A DNA stretch of 57,538 bases from Pseudomonadota bacterium (GTDB taxonomy: Bacteria; Myxococcota_A; Polyangia; Polyangiales; Polyangiaceae): the NCBI GenBank assembly GCA_023428245.1, contig JAEYYX010000072.1, forward strand, positions 1 through 57,538. The letters run 5' to 3'. Position numbers and translations under genes: made by a program. The notes beneath the pieces were generated by a model. It saw nothing but the letters and a program-made list of their open reading frames with translations. It did no database searches and had not been told where the DNA came from. Of this stretch, positions 17,501-25,978 are shown piece after piece. How positions within the stretch are numbered: the first letter of the stretch is position 1; each line of letters opens with the position of its first letter.

Positions 17501-19092
17501 CGCCGCCCCACCACGACATCTACTCGATCGAAGATTTGGCTCAGCTCATCTTTGACCTGAAGATGGTGAACCCAAAGGCTCGCATCAGCGTCAAGCTCGT
17601 CGCGGAAGCCGGCGTCGGTACCGTGGCCGCGGGAGTCGCGAAAGCTCACGCCGACGTCATCCTTATCTCCGGCTACGATGGCGGAACGGGCGCTTCGCCC
17701 CTGACCTCGATCAAGCACGCGGGTGTGCCTTGGGAACTCGGTCTTTCCGAGACGCACCAAGTGCTCGTGAAGAACGACCTGCGCAGCCGCGTCATTCTTC
17801 AAACGGACGGACAGCTCCGCACCGGACGGGACGTGGTGATCGCGGCCTTGCTCGGCGCCGAAGAGTTCGGTTTCGCGACCGCTCCGCTCGTCGCCTCCGG
17901 GTGCATCCTGATGCGCAAGTGCCACCTGAACACCTGCCCGGTCGGCATCGCGACTCAGGATCCCGTGCTCCGCAAGCGCTTCGAGGGCAAGCCCGAGCAC
18001 GTGATCCGCTTCATGTTCTACGTGGCGGAAGAGGCTCGGGAGCTCATGGCAGCGCTCGGCTTCCGCACGCTCACGGAGATGGTCGGTCATACCGAGCTCA
18101 TCGAGCTCAGAAACGACCTGCACTGGAAGGCCTCGCGACTCGACTTCACTGACGTGCTCTCGGGCGTCTCGGCTCCGCCGAGCGTCGGTCGGCACAAGAT
18201 GATCGAACAGGATCATGGCCTCGATGGTTCGCTCGACATCAAGCTCATCGACCTCTGCAAGCCGGCGCTCGACGACAAGACTCCGGTCCATCATGAGCTC
18301 ACGGTGCGGAACGTGGACCGTACTGTCGGCGCGATGCTGTCAGGCGAGGTCGCGCGCCGCTTCGGTCCCCACGGACTGCCCACGGACACGATCCGCCTCA
18401 CCTTCACCGGAACTGGCGGGCAGAGCTTCGGCGCCTTCGTCGCCAGCGGCATTACGCTCGAGCTGAAGGGAGCGTCGAACGACTACCTCGGCAAGGGGAT
18501 GTCCGGCGGGGTCGTCGCAGTGCAGCCCGGCCCTGGGGCGAGCTTCGTCGCCGCCGAGAACATCATCGTGGGCAACACGACCCTCTATGGTGCGACAAGC
18601 GGCAAGGCGTTCATCGCCGGCCGCGCCGGCGAACGCTTCTGCGTCCGGAACAGCGGCGCTACCGCGGTCGTCGAAGGTGTGGGCGACCACGGCTGCGAGT
18701 ACATGACCGGCGGTCGCGTCATCTGCCTCGGGACCACGGGGCGGAACTTCGGCGCAGGTATGAGCGGCGGTCTCGCCTTCGTCCTCGACGACGACGGACG
18801 CTTCCGCGCCCGCTGCAACATGGAGATGGTCGAGCTCGAAGGTGTGAGCCCCGAAGATGCGAGCTTCCTCGCAGACATCCTCGAGGAGCACGTGGCCCGA
18901 ACTGGCAGCGCGAAGGCGAAGAGTTGCCTCCTCCACTGGGAACAGACGCTCTCGAGCTTCATCAAGGTCGTCCCGACCGAGTTCCGCCGCGTCATGGAGC
19001 AGCTCGCACAAAGCCAGGGCCAGTCGGCCCCCGTCCCCCGCCGTGACAGCCTCAAGGTCATCTCGCCGAAGCCGGACAGCGTCAAACACTAA
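14518..19092 (+). CDS. gltB: Glutamate synthase (NADPH) large subunit
   Basis: It makes two glutamates from glutamine and 2-oxoglutarate. The start ATG 14518 follows AGGAAAAAGGA; the open frame upstream to 14095 is antisense to a real gene and was discarded. The precursor begins with 18 residues before Cys19 (EHDACGIG), the N-terminal nucleophile after cleavage, giving an Ntn glutaminase domain to about residue 420. The synthase barrel with the FMN site spans the 800-1190 region. The [3Fe-4S] ligands C1129, C1135 and C1140 (C-x5-C-x4-C) are intact, followed by the beta-helix with GMSGG repeats. The 1524-aa length is standard. gltD follows after 35 nt, so the two form an operon. Confidence 0.98.
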   Translation: MSLPTKEGLYDPQFEHDACGIGMVANIRGERTHEIVQKGVDILLNLEHRGACGCDPLTGDGAGILTQVPDAFFRKECAPLGITLPAAGNYGAGLVFLPRSASERDRCRQILEDKISGIGQRLLGWREVPVDPTAPGPLAQESAPYIAQVFIGSTCSDPDEFERKLFVIRKWAERTVRESHLSERGRFYIPSLSAHTIVYKGLLLPGQLKRFYKDLDDPEFVSALAMVHQRFSTNTFPTWELAQPFRVLCHNGEINTVRGNQLWMAAREQLFDGQIFGEDLRKILPTIAPGMSDSARLDMVAELLVMAGRSLPHVMMMLVPEAWQNDPLMPAHKREFYEYHACLMEPWDGPAALAFTNGHQIGGLLDRNGLRPARYTITKDGMVVLGSEIGVLPIDPANVERHGRLEPGKMFLIDLKEGRLIEDEEIKEMVCRQKPYGKWVRDNKISLDDVEAPAAPSQRETEPLLKRQKMFGYTKETVQFLLAPMLTSGQEPVGSMGTDTPLAILSDQPQPLFNYFKQHFAQVTNPAIDPIREEMVMSLRTYVGGEGNVLFELPDQAQQLQIESPILTNDELNKLRYGHFAQHRLPPTLSMLYRVKDGTHGLKAALDELCRQASHAVMNSHSMLILSDRGASEEWAPVPALLGTAAVHHHLMRNGTRMKVGIIVETGEAREVHHFCLLTGYGAGAVNPYLAFETIEDMVRSGNYEGLTDAYKAKKNFVKAMNKGLLKVMSKMGISTLQSYHGAQIFEAIGLSEELVERYFTGTVSRVKGIDLDVIAEECRLRHESAYPRTATEKNHLSVGGEYHFRSQGERHLWSPSVISNLQHAVRQEDISSYKQYSDLINNQPGGPITLRGLFSLKAGDRPPVPLEEVEPANLLVRRFATGAMSYGSISAEAHENLAIAMNRIGGRSNTGEGGEDPGRFEPEPNGDLKRSSIKQVASGRFGVTTHYLVNADELQIKVAQGAKPGEGGQLPGHKVDAIIARTRHSTPGVTLISPPPHHDIYSIEDLAQLIFDLKMVNPKARISVKLVAEAGVGTVAAGVAKAHADVILISGYDGGTGASPLTSIKHAGVPWELGLSETHQVLVKNDLRSRVILQTDGQLRTGRDVVIAALLGAEEFGFATAPLVASGCILMRKCHLNTCPVGIATQDPVLRKRFEGKPEHVIRFMFYVAEEARELMAALGFRTLTEMVGHTELIELRNDLHWKASRLDFTDVLSGVSAPPSVGRHKMIEQDHGLDGSLDIKLIDLCKPALDDKTPVHHELTVRNVDRTVGAMLSGEVARRFGPHGLPTDTIRLTFTGTGGQSFGAFVASGITLELKGASNDYLGKGMSGGVVAVQPGPGASFVAAENIIVGNTTLYGATSGKAFIAGRAGERFCVRNSGATAVVEGVGDHGCEYMTGGRVICLGTTGRNFGAGMSGGLAFVLDDDGRFRARCNMEMVELEGVSPEDASFLADILEEHVARTGSAKAKSCLLHWEQTLSSFIKVVPTEFRRVMEQLAQSQGQSAPVPRRDSLKVISPKPDSVKH

Positions 19093-19127
19093 CACATCTA
19101 TAACAATTCACTCTTAGCACCACGTCC

Positions 19128-20582
19128 ATGGGAAAAGTCACTGGGTTTCTGGAGTACCCCAGAAAAAGTCCGCTCAAGTTGCCGATCGCGGATCGCGTCA
19201 AGAACTATCAAGAGTTCGAGCTGCCTCCCGCCGAGGAGACGCTCAAGGAGCAGGGGGCACGCTGCATGGATTGCGGCGTCCCCTTCTGCAACACCGGCTG
19301 TCCGCTCGGTAACCTGATCCCTGACTGGAACGACCACACCTACCGCGGTCTGGCTCGAGACGCGATCGATGCGCTCCACGCGACCAATAACTTCCCTGAG
19401 ATCACCGGGCGCGTCTGTCCCGCGCCCTGTGAGGCCGCGTGCGTCCTCGGCATCAACAGTGACCCAGTCGCGATCAAGCTCATCGAACGAGCGACAGCCG
19501 ATCGCGCCATCGAAGCAGGCTGGATCCAGCCGATGCCGCCGGCGAGCCGAAGTGGCAAGAAGGTGGCGGTCGTGGGCGCTGGCCCTGCCGGACTCGCCGC
19601 AGCTCAGCAGCTCGCTCGCGCCGGGCACTCGGTCACGGTCTTCGACCGCGATGATCGGGCGGGCGGCCTTCTGACCTACGGGATCCCCGATTTCAAGATG
19701 GAAAAGGGGCTCGTCGATCGGCGCGTCGAGCAGATGGGCCAAGAAGGTGTGACCTTCCGGCTCGGAGTAGACGTTGGCAAAGACGTCACCGCGGCCGATC
19801 TCAAGCGCGACTTCGACGCGGTCCTGCTCACCATTGGCTCACGGATTCCGCGCGATCTGCCAGTGCCGGGCCGCGAGCTTGATGGTGTCCATTTTGCGAT
19901 GGATTTCCTCACGCAACAGAACCGCCGAGTCTCAGGTAAAGAGGTCTATGGCGCGCCGATTCTCGCCGAAGGCAAGAAGGTCGTCGTGATCGGTGGTGGT
20001 GACACAGGAAGCGACTGCATCGGGACCAGCCACCGTCAGGGTGCGGTCAGTGTGACGAACTTCGAGATCATGCCGAAGCCCCCCGAGCAGCGGGCGGAGT
20101 CGACCCCCTGGCCTCTCTGGCCGCTCATGATGCGCACCTCAACCTCTCACGAAGAAGGCGGCGAGCGCCGCTTCAGCGTCACCACCGATCGTTTCCTCGG
20201 CAAGGACGGCAAGGTCGTCGCGGTGGAATGTTCCGAGGTGACCGTCGAAGGCGGCAAGCTCGTTCAGGTTCCCGGCAGCAAGTTCACCATCGAGGCAGAC
20301 TTGGTCCTTCTCGCTATGGGTTTTGTGCACCCCGAGAAGCAGGGCATCGTGGAACAACTTGGGGTCGAGCTCGACGGACGTGGCAACATCAGGGTCGATC
20401 CGACGACCTTCCAAACCAGCGTTCCTGGCGTCTTTGCAGCCGGCGATTGTCAGCGAGGTCAGTCGCTCGTCGTCTGGGGCATCGCGGACGGACGCAAGGC
20501 AGCACGTGGGATTGACATGATGCTGGTGGGCTCGAGCGATCTCCCCATCGGCAATCGAGCCGACCCACGGTTTGTCTTGTAA
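19128..20582 (+). CDS. gltD: Glutamate synthase small subunit
   Basis: This subunit passes electrons from NADPH via FAD and two [4Fe-4S] clusters to GltB. Both Cys sets are visible near the N-terminus: CMDCGVPFCNTGCP, then VCPAPCEAACV. The first Rossmann motif GAGPAGLAAAQ lies near residue 150 and the second, VIGGGDTGSD, near 290; a C-terminal GVFAAGDC closes the FAD site. Length 484 aa, normal. It begins 35 nt after gltB. A GC-rich hairpin after the stop separates it from the GltJ-like gene. Confidence 0.97.
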   Translation: MGKVTGFLEYPRKSPLKLPIADRVKNYQEFELPPAEETLKEQGARCMDCGVPFCNTGCPLGNLIPDWNDHTYRGLARDAIDALHATNNFPEITGRVCPAPCEAACVLGINSDPVAIKLIERATADRAIEAGWIQPMPPASRSGKKVAVVGAGPAGLAAAQQLARAGHSVTVFDRDDRAGGLLTYGIPDFKMEKGLVDRRVEQMGQEGVTFRLGVDVGKDVTAADLKRDFDAVLLTIGSRIPRDLPVPGRELDGVHFAMDFLTQQNRRVSGKEVYGAPILAEGKKVVVIGGGDTGSDCIGTSHRQGAVSVTNFEIMPKPPEQRAESTPWPLWPLMMRTSTSHEEGGERRFSVTTDRFLGKDGKVVAVECSEVTVEGGKLVQVPGSKFTIEADLVLLAMGFVHPEKQGIVEQLGVELDGRGNIRVDPTTFQTSVPGVFAAGDCQRGQSLVVWGIADGRKAARGIDMMLVGSSDLPIGNRADPRFVL

Positions 20583-20610
20583 TTGGTGGTAAATGATGCG
20601 AGCTGAAGTT

Positions 20611-20635
20611 CCCGGGGACCCGACGTGACCCCGGG
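20611..20635 (+). terminator. GC-rich hairpin after gltD
   Basis: CCCGGGG (20611-20617) pairs with CCCCGGG (20629-20635), followed only by GGGTCTTCG. Weak as an intrinsic terminator, but it lies in the 65-nt gltD to GltJ-like gap. Confidence 0.4.
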
Positions 20636-20647
20636 GGTCTTCGTGCC

Positions 20648-22210
20648 ATGATCGTTAGCTGTCAGTCCTGCTCGACCAAGTTCCAGGTACCGGACGAGAA
20701 GGTCGCCGGGAAGCGTGCACGCTTGCCCTGTCGCAAGTGCGGTAAGTTGATCCAGATCGACGCACGCGGTCTCCGCGTCTCGCAGCCGGCGCTCAAAATC
20801 TCCACGCCGCCGCCGCTCCCGCCGCGTCCCTCCCCCTTCCCGGAAGAGGCGCAGGAAGACTGGAAGGTGCGGTTCACCGACCAGACGGTCACCCTCGCTC
20901 GCGCCGAAGCGCTCGCGCTCAGTATGCAGGCGCGCGAAGACCGCCCGTCCCATTCGGAGTTTTCCGAAGCGGACGCCAACATGCAGACTCCGGCTTCTTC
21001 CGCCGAAAACGCGCCGGAAGATCGCGCCGCACGGGTTCTCGATTTCGATGACGGCGAGCCGCAGAGCGCGCGCGGAATGAGTCCCCCGCCCCTGCCCGCA
21101 AAAGCGACGAGTCGCCCCCCTCCTCCTCCCGTGCCGCGCGGCGATGTGACGTTCCGTGAGAACAGCAGCGCTGGACGCTTGCCGCCGCCTCCGCCCTTGC
21201 CCGGCGCTCGCCAGAACGCCAGCGCACCCTTCGGTAGCCAGGGTCCCCGGCCTTTCGAGCCGCCCCCGATCCCGAAGCCCGACGCCCCACACTTCCAGCA
21301 AACCTTCTCCTCGTTCGGGCGCCAGCAGTCCGCTGCGAACCCCTTCGCGCAGCCTCTCTTCACCCGTGCCGGGGCTGGAAACTCGAGCTATCCCCCTCCA
21401 CCGCCGCCCAATCCCCAGGCCACGAGCGCGCCTCCGTCTTACCCGCCTCCGTCGCCTTCGACTTATCCGGCGCCTGCCCCTCGCTCAACCTATCCGCCCG
21501 CAGCCCCGACGCCCGAGCCGATCCCGGGCCCCTACGCAGGCTACGGACGAGCGCCCTCGAATCCCCAATTTCCCCAATCCTCGGTCCCTCCTCAGCCCAG
21601 CGGCTATCCGGTCGCCCCAACCCAGACCGGACCGAGTCCCGCCGCCTACGCCTTCGGAGCCGCAGGTCCTTTCTCAGATCCGAACGTTCGTTATCCGACC
21701 ACCGACCTGACCGGCGCGAGTGTCATCCGAGGCCAAGCGGAGGACGCAGCCATTTGGCGCCGCCGGCAGCGCGTTCGTGGCTTCTTGCTCGGAGTGATCA
21801 TCGGCCTCGCCTCTCTCTCCCTCGCCCTCTGCGCCGTCTACCTCGCCTTCCCCGACGCCTTCTACAAAGGAGTCGACGCGCTGCGCGATCGCGCTGTGGC
21901 CCTCGGTCTCGTCGAGAAGAAGGTCGTGCGACTTCCTCCCGGTCAGCCTTTCGCGACAACCCAAGCGAGCCAAGCCCTCGATCGCGCGGCCTCCCTGGTC
22001 CAGTCCTGCAGTCGACCGGAGGGCCCGCGAGGGGCGGGCAAGGTGGAGGTTCGTTTTCATCGGACCGGCGCCGTGAAGTCGGTCGAGCTTTCACCTCCCT
22101 TCGCTGGGACAGACGTGGGGCGCTGCGTCCAGAAGGCATTCCATGAACTGACAGTTCCCCCCTATGGCGGCACCGAGGTCATCGTCGTCAAGCCCTTCTC
22201 CGTGCCCTGA
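20648..22210 (+). CDS. GltJ/AgmX-like protein: zinc ribbon, proline-rich linker, one TM, TonB-C-like domain
   Basis: The 520-residue protein starts with a zinc ribbon (C5, C8, C28, C31; MJ0042-type). A WKVRFTDQTVTLARAEALA segment at about 78-96 is reminiscent of a degenerate GYF domain. A ~270-residue linker is packed with Pro (many PPPP runs and PPSYPPPS-like repeats). One transmembrane helix (about 375-397) follows, and the periplasmic C-terminus (about 430-520) carries GKVEVRFHRTGAVKSVEL and GRCVQKAFHEL, the AgmX/PglI TonB-C-type fold. This order matches GltJ, the myxobacterial gliding-machinery protein that links cytoplasm and envelope. Here it stands alone, without other glt/agl genes, so a motility role is inferred from architecture only. 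Confidence 0.72.
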   Translation: MIVSCQSCSTKFQVPDEKVAGKRARLPCRKCGKLIQIDARGLRVSQPALKISTPPPLPPRPSPFPEEAQEDWKVRFTDQTVTLARAEALALSMQAREDRPSHSEFSEADANMQTPASSAENAPEDRAARVLDFDDGEPQSARGMSPPPLPAKATSRPPPPPVPRGDVTFRENSSAGRLPPPPPLPGARQNASAPFGSQGPRPFEPPPIPKPDAPHFQQTFSSFGRQQSAANPFAQPLFTRAGAGNSSYPPPPPPNPQATSAPPSYPPPSPSTYPAPAPRSTYPPAAPTPEPIPGPYAGYGRAPSNPQFPQSSVPPQPSGYPVAPTQTGPSPAAYAFGAAGPFSDPNVRYPTTDLTGASVIRGQAEDAAIWRRRQRVRGFLLGVIIGLASLSLALCAVYLAFPDAFYKGVDALRDRAVALGLVEKKVVRLPPGQPFATTQASQALDRAASLVQSCSRPEGPRGAGKVEVRFHRTGAVKSVELSPPFAGTDVGRCVQKAFHELTVPPYGGTEVIVVKPFSVP

Positions 22211-22321
22211 GCGCGGTCATCGTCGTGGCGAGAGGACCGGTCTCTTTCGCATCGTTCCCCCGAGATCCGCTCTATGCTCCTCTCTCAGAGCTCCGCGCGG
22301 GCAAGGAGGGAGAGAAGACTG

Positions 22322-22864
22322 ATGATTCGAAACGAGCGCCTCACAGCCGAGATGGACGGTGATGAATTTGTGGTGTTCTTGATCGGCGCGCGCGTCAACC
22401 GCCTCTGGAAGATCCACAAATGGCTCCCGGTCGCGCGCGCGATGCCGCGCATGCTCCGCGAACTCGATGCCCATCCCGAGCTCGGCCTGATCTCCTACGA
22501 ACAATACTTCGGCCGCGCCACGCTCATCGTTCAATACTGGCGCTCGCTCCGCCAGCTGCTCGACTATGCCAAATCCAAGGATGCCGCACATCTGCCCGCC
22601 TGGCGCGACTTCCATCGCGCGATCGGGACCAACGGCGATGTCGGCATCTGGCACGAAACCTACGTGGTCAGGCCCGGCTCCTACGAGAACATCTACGTCA
22701 ACATGCCGGAGTTTGGGCTTGGGCGCGCCGGAAGGCTCATCCCGGCGACAAAAACTCGCGCGCGCTCGACGGACAGCGCCGAAGAGCGCCTAGGGGTTCT
22801 CGGTAGCACGGGGGGGGGTGAGTACGAAGAGAGCCTCCTGGTCCTGGGCAGCCCTCAGGGGTGA
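22322..22864 (+). CDS. DUF4188 family protein (haem-dependent mono-oxygenase-like fold)
   Basis: This is a 180-residue protein from ATG 22322, chosen because AAGGAGGG lies upstream and homology begins immediately with MIRNERLTAEMDGDEFVVFL; an in-frame ATG at 22274 would lack a ribosome site. The core has RVNRLWKIHKWLPVARAM, a LGLISYEQYFGR segment and NGDVGIWHETYVV then NIYVNMPEFGLG, all typical of DUF4188, a ferredoxin-like-barrel group related to phenylacetaldoxime dehydratases. The C-terminal ~40 residues (Arg/Ser/Gly-rich) are not part of the family. The gene end overlaps the convergent L,D-transpeptidase gene by 10 nt. Function unproven. Confidence 0.75.
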   Translation: MIRNERLTAEMDGDEFVVFLIGARVNRLWKIHKWLPVARAMPRMLRELDAHPELGLISYEQYFGRATLIVQYWRSLRQLLDYAKSKDAAHLPAWRDFHRAIGTNGDVGIWHETYVVRPGSYENIYVNMPEFGLGRAGRLIPATKTRARSTDSAEERLGVLGSTGGGEYEESLLVLGSPQG

Positions 22865-24453
22865 ATGTTGATCAGCGTCCCCTGACCCATCGTGTCTCCC
22901 GAGTAGGCACCATGCCAATTTGCGGGGACATCCGGTGAGGTCCAGTTGAAGACGTAGCGGGCATCGATCGGAGCCAAGTTGATGCAGCCGTGCGAGCGGG
23001 GCTTGCCGAAATCGTCGTGCCAGTAGGCGCCGTGGAGCGCATAGCCACCTTGGAAGTACATGACCCAAGGCACGTCCCGGAGCTCAAACTCGTTGTCGGC
23101 GACGTTCGAGTCCATCGTGTGCGTCACGTGCTTCTGATAGATGCGGTAGGTCCCAGTCGGCGTGCTGTATGTCTCTTTCGGATCCCCAAGGCCATCGCGC
23201 CCGGTCGAAACCATCGTCACGTAGCGGGGCGTGCCGCCCTCGTAAAGCACGAGAGTCTGGCTCAAGATCGAGATGTCGATCCAGCGCACCTGCTTGCGGG
23301 CAAACCAGGGCAGACTGCTGGGCGCGGCCGCGATCCGGAGGTCGTCCGACTTGTACCAACGCGAGTCCCGACCGCGCACGTAACGGACGCCCGAACGAAA
23401 GCGCACATCGCCCGAGAGAGGAACGAGCGAGCGGTGAGCAGGCGCATCGCCGGTCACATTGAACTCATCATCGTAAACGCGCGCCCCTTTCTTGTAGACA
23501 ATGCCCGCCGGCAATGTCTGCCCTTCGAGCTCGAATCCGTGGAAGGCGGAAGCTGTCTCCGGCTTGAGTTTGTCCGCGGGCAAGAGGCGACCGTCGACGG
23601 CGAGCGCGAAGCGGCGCTCGAAGTCGTCTTTGGACGATACGAACGAGTCGATCAATGCCACGCCCGCGTGCCGTTTGACCCGTCCGGCGATGACCGCATA
23701 AGGCGGCGCGCGGAAGGTTGAAACATTCGGAATCTGGCGCTTGCCCTCGAGCCAGAACGGGACACGGTCGGAGCCGTCCCCGCCGTACCTCTCGCTCAGG
23801 GTCGGCTCCAAGATAAAGCTCGCGTCGAGCTCTGTGGCGGCGCCGGTCGCCCCTAGAGGCACTTCGTTGGCGCCCGGAGTGACCCGGTCCCAGTCTTTCT
23901 TGAACTTCGCGTAGGAGCGCAGGTGCCGATCGAGGCTCATCTCATAGCGGAGCTGGTCTTCTTTGCTGGGAACGACGAGGTAGTTCGGGGAGATCGCTCG
24001 AACAAAGGCGTATTTATAGGGAAGTGGTCGGCTTCGGTCCGGGCCGTGTGGGAATGCGCGCACGAGGGGCTGCTCGATGTCGATGGTCGCTCCATCGCCG
24101 TTGCAGACGAAGCCGAGCGGGCGCAGGGCGTACCAACCGCCCCGGCAGTTCTTCTCGGTGACGGGCGCGTCAGACCGGGGCACCTTCTCTCCCAGCCGAA
24201 GATATCCGATGGGCTTGGAACCGGCCTCTGGCGCGTCCCAAATCTGGGTCGCGAGGGTGAGCGGTGCGAGTTTGTCGGCGTCCTCTGGGGGCGCCGGAAT
24301 GTGCCCCCAATGCTGCTCAGCGACACTGAGCGCGGTCGCCGCCGCGAGCGACGTAAGGCCATCTCGGAGCGGCGCTTGCTCTCCCAGGACGGCTTCTCGC
24401 TGACACGCAATGGTGATCAGGATCGACGCGAAACAAAACGCTCGGGGCAACAT
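22855..24453 (-). CDS. L,D-transpeptidase (YkuD) lipoprotein
   Basis: The 532-residue protein begins with a signal peptide and lipobox (ITIAC, Cys17), so it is anchored in the envelope. The first ~350 residues have SH3-like stretches (for example a DGRLLPADKL segment). The C-terminal ~140 residues are the catalytic YkuD domain: TLVLYEGG, a TPTGTYRIY segment, HGAYWHDDFGKPRSHGCINL with His and Cys in the HGxx(...)SHGCxN arrangement, then a short tail ending NIHP. It cross-links or attaches proteins to peptidoglycan by 3-3 bonds. An AAGGGACGAG-like sequence precedes the ATG at 24453. It is divergent from gltA. Confidence 0.9.
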   Translation of the reverse strand: MLPRAFCFASILITIACQREAVLGEQAPLRDGLTSLAAATALSVAEQHWGHIPAPPEDADKLAPLTLATQIWDAPEAGSKPIGYLRLGEKVPRSDAPVTEKNCRGGWYALRPLGFVCNGDGATIDIEQPLVRAFPHGPDRSRPLPYKYAFVRAISPNYLVVPSKEDQLRYEMSLDRHLRSYAKFKKDWDRVTPGANEVPLGATGAATELDASFILEPTLSERYGGDGSDRVPFWLEGKRQIPNVSTFRAPPYAVIAGRVKRHAGVALIDSFVSSKDDFERRFALAVDGRLLPADKLKPETASAFHGFELEGQTLPAGIVYKKGARVYDDEFNVTGDAPAHRSLVPLSGDVRFRSGVRYVRGRDSRWYKSDDLRIAAAPSSLPWFARKQVRWIDISILSQTLVLYEGGTPRYVTMVSTGRDGLGDPKETYSTPTGTYRIYQKHVTHTMDSNVADNEFELRDVPWVMYFQGGYALHGAYWHDDFGKPRSHGCINLAPIDARYVFNWTSPDVPANWHGAYSGDTMGQGTLINIHP

Positions 24454-24490
24454 ACCACTCGTCCCTTTGTTCGTGCCAGACCGATGAAAT

Positions 24491-24507
24491 TTGGCAAAAT
24501 TTTTGCT
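24491..24507 (+). promoter_or_regulatory. Candidate sigma-54 (-24/-12) promoter of gltA
   Basis: TTGGCA (GG at 24493-24494) and TTTTTGCT (GC at 24505-24506) have the 10-nt GG-to-GC spacing of the sigma-54 consensus. Predicted transcription start is about 24518, giving a ~143-nt leader before the gltA ATG. No enhancer site was identified by eye. Confidence 0.5.
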
Positions 24508-24660
24508 CGAACATGGGCAAGGTCAAAAACAAGTTCTAGTCTCGGACCGAAAGCCCGAGGGGCAAGAACTGCCCGCGCGAAGGTATCGAACCGACCCGTG
24601 TCCACACCGCCCGCGCCGAGAGAAGTTTGCCGCTCGAGAACCAACGAGGATCCTCACAAG

Positions 24661-25953
24661 ATGCCCAACGAATCGCTCACCATCACAGACAATCGCACCG
24701 GTAAAACCTACGAGATCCCTATCCAAGACGGCACCATCCGAACCATGGACCTCCGTCAGATCCGCAAGGACGAAAGCGACTTCGGCCTGATGGGCTACGA
24801 TCCGGCGTTCATGAATACGGCTTCCTGCCGCTCTGCCATCACTTTCATCGACGGCGATCAGGGCATCCTGCGCTATCGGGGATACCCGGTGAACGAGCTG
24901 GCTGAGCAGGCGAGCTGGATGGAGACGGCGTACCTGATCTTGAAGGGTGAGCTGCCGAGCGCCGCCGAGCTCGATGAGTGGGAATCGAGCATCAAGAAGC
25001 ACACCTTCGTTCACGAGAACCTGCGCGACTACTTGAAGGGCTTTCGCTACGACGCACACCCGATGGGCGTGCTCGTGAGCACGGTGGGCGCGCTGAGTAC
25101 TTTCTATCCGGAGGCCAAGGAGGTTCTGAGTGCAGACCTGCGCCGTCGCCAAATCACCCGCCTGATCGCCAAAATCCCGACCCTCGCGGCTTGGGCTTAT
25201 CGTCACAGCCGCGGACATCCTTTCGTCTACCCGGATCCCGATCTCAGCTACTCCGCGAACTTCCTTCGGATGCTGAAGATGAACCAATCGAACTACGTGC
25301 CGCACCCTGACATCGTGCGCGCGCTCGACGTCCTCTTCATCCTGCACGCGGATCACGAGCAGAACTGCTCGACGAACGTCATGCGCAGCATCGGTAGCTC
25401 CCAGGCCGATCCCTACTCTGCCATCGCTGGCTCGATCGCGGCGCTCTACGGACCGCTCCACGGCGGCGCCAACGAAGCGGTGCTTCGCATGCTCCAGCAG
25501 ATCGGCTCGAAGGACAAAGTCCCCGAGTTCGTGAAGGCAGTGAAGGACGGCTCGGCCGGAACCCGCCTCATGGGCTTCGGGCACCGCGTCTACAAAAACT
25601 ACGATCCGCGCGCGAAGGTCATCAAGGGCCTAGCCGAGAAGGTGTTCGCTGTCGTGGGCCGAAAAAACCCCCTGCTCGATATCGCTCTTGAGCTCGAGCG
25701 CATCGCCCTCGAAGATCCCTACTTCGTGCAGCGTAAGCTCTACCCGAACGTCGACTTTTATTCCGGCCTCATCTACGAGGCCCTCGAGATCCCGGTCGAG
25801 ATGTACACCGTGATGTTCGCGATCCCGCGCACCGTCGGCTGGCTCGCCCAGTGGGAAGAGATGCTCACTGACAAGGAGCAGAAGATCGCTCGTCCGCGCC
25901 AGATCTACACGGGCTACGATCTTCGCAACTACAAGCCGATCTCCTCTCGCTGA
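24661..25953 (+). CDS. gltA: Citrate synthase
   Basis: This is a 430-residue type II-like citrate synthase, condensing acetyl-CoA with oxaloacetate at TCA-cycle entry. Catalytic residues are present: H267 in GPLHGGANEA, H308 in MGFGHRVYK and D365 in NVDFYSG. The ATG at 24661 is chosen because MPNESLTITDNRTGKTYEIP starts the family alignment and GAGGA lies 12 nt upstream; the open frame back to 23923 is antisense to the transpeptidase gene. It is single-gene, with a sigma-54-like promoter upstream and a strong terminator overlapping the convergent GGCT gene. Dimeric versus hexameric control cannot be judged from sequence. Confidence 0.97.
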   Translation: MPNESLTITDNRTGKTYEIPIQDGTIRTMDLRQIRKDESDFGLMGYDPAFMNTASCRSAITFIDGDQGILRYRGYPVNELAEQASWMETAYLILKGELPSAAELDEWESSIKKHTFVHENLRDYLKGFRYDAHPMGVLVSTVGALSTFYPEAKEVLSADLRRRQITRLIAKIPTLAAWAYRHSRGHPFVYPDPDLSYSANFLRMLKMNQSNYVPHPDIVRALDVLFILHADHEQNCSTNVMRSIGSSQADPYSAIAGSIAALYGPLHGGANEAVLRMLQQIGSKDKVPEFVKAVKDGSAGTRLMGFGHRVYKNYDPRAKVIKGLAEKVFAVVGRKNPLLDIALELERIALEDPYFVQRKLYPNVDFYSGLIYEALEIPVEMYTVMFAIPRTVGWLAQWEEMLTDKEQKIARPRQIYTGYDLRNYKPISSR

Positions 25954-25978
25954 GAGCGACGGCCCCGCTGACAGCTCG

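Noticed and set aside
24454..24490. TGGCACG on the minus strand before the L,D-transpeptidase as sigma-54 site
   Set aside because: No TTGC at the -12 position.
23923..24660. Extended citrate synthase frame
   Set aside because: Antisense to the L,D-transpeptidase gene; family homology begins at 24661.
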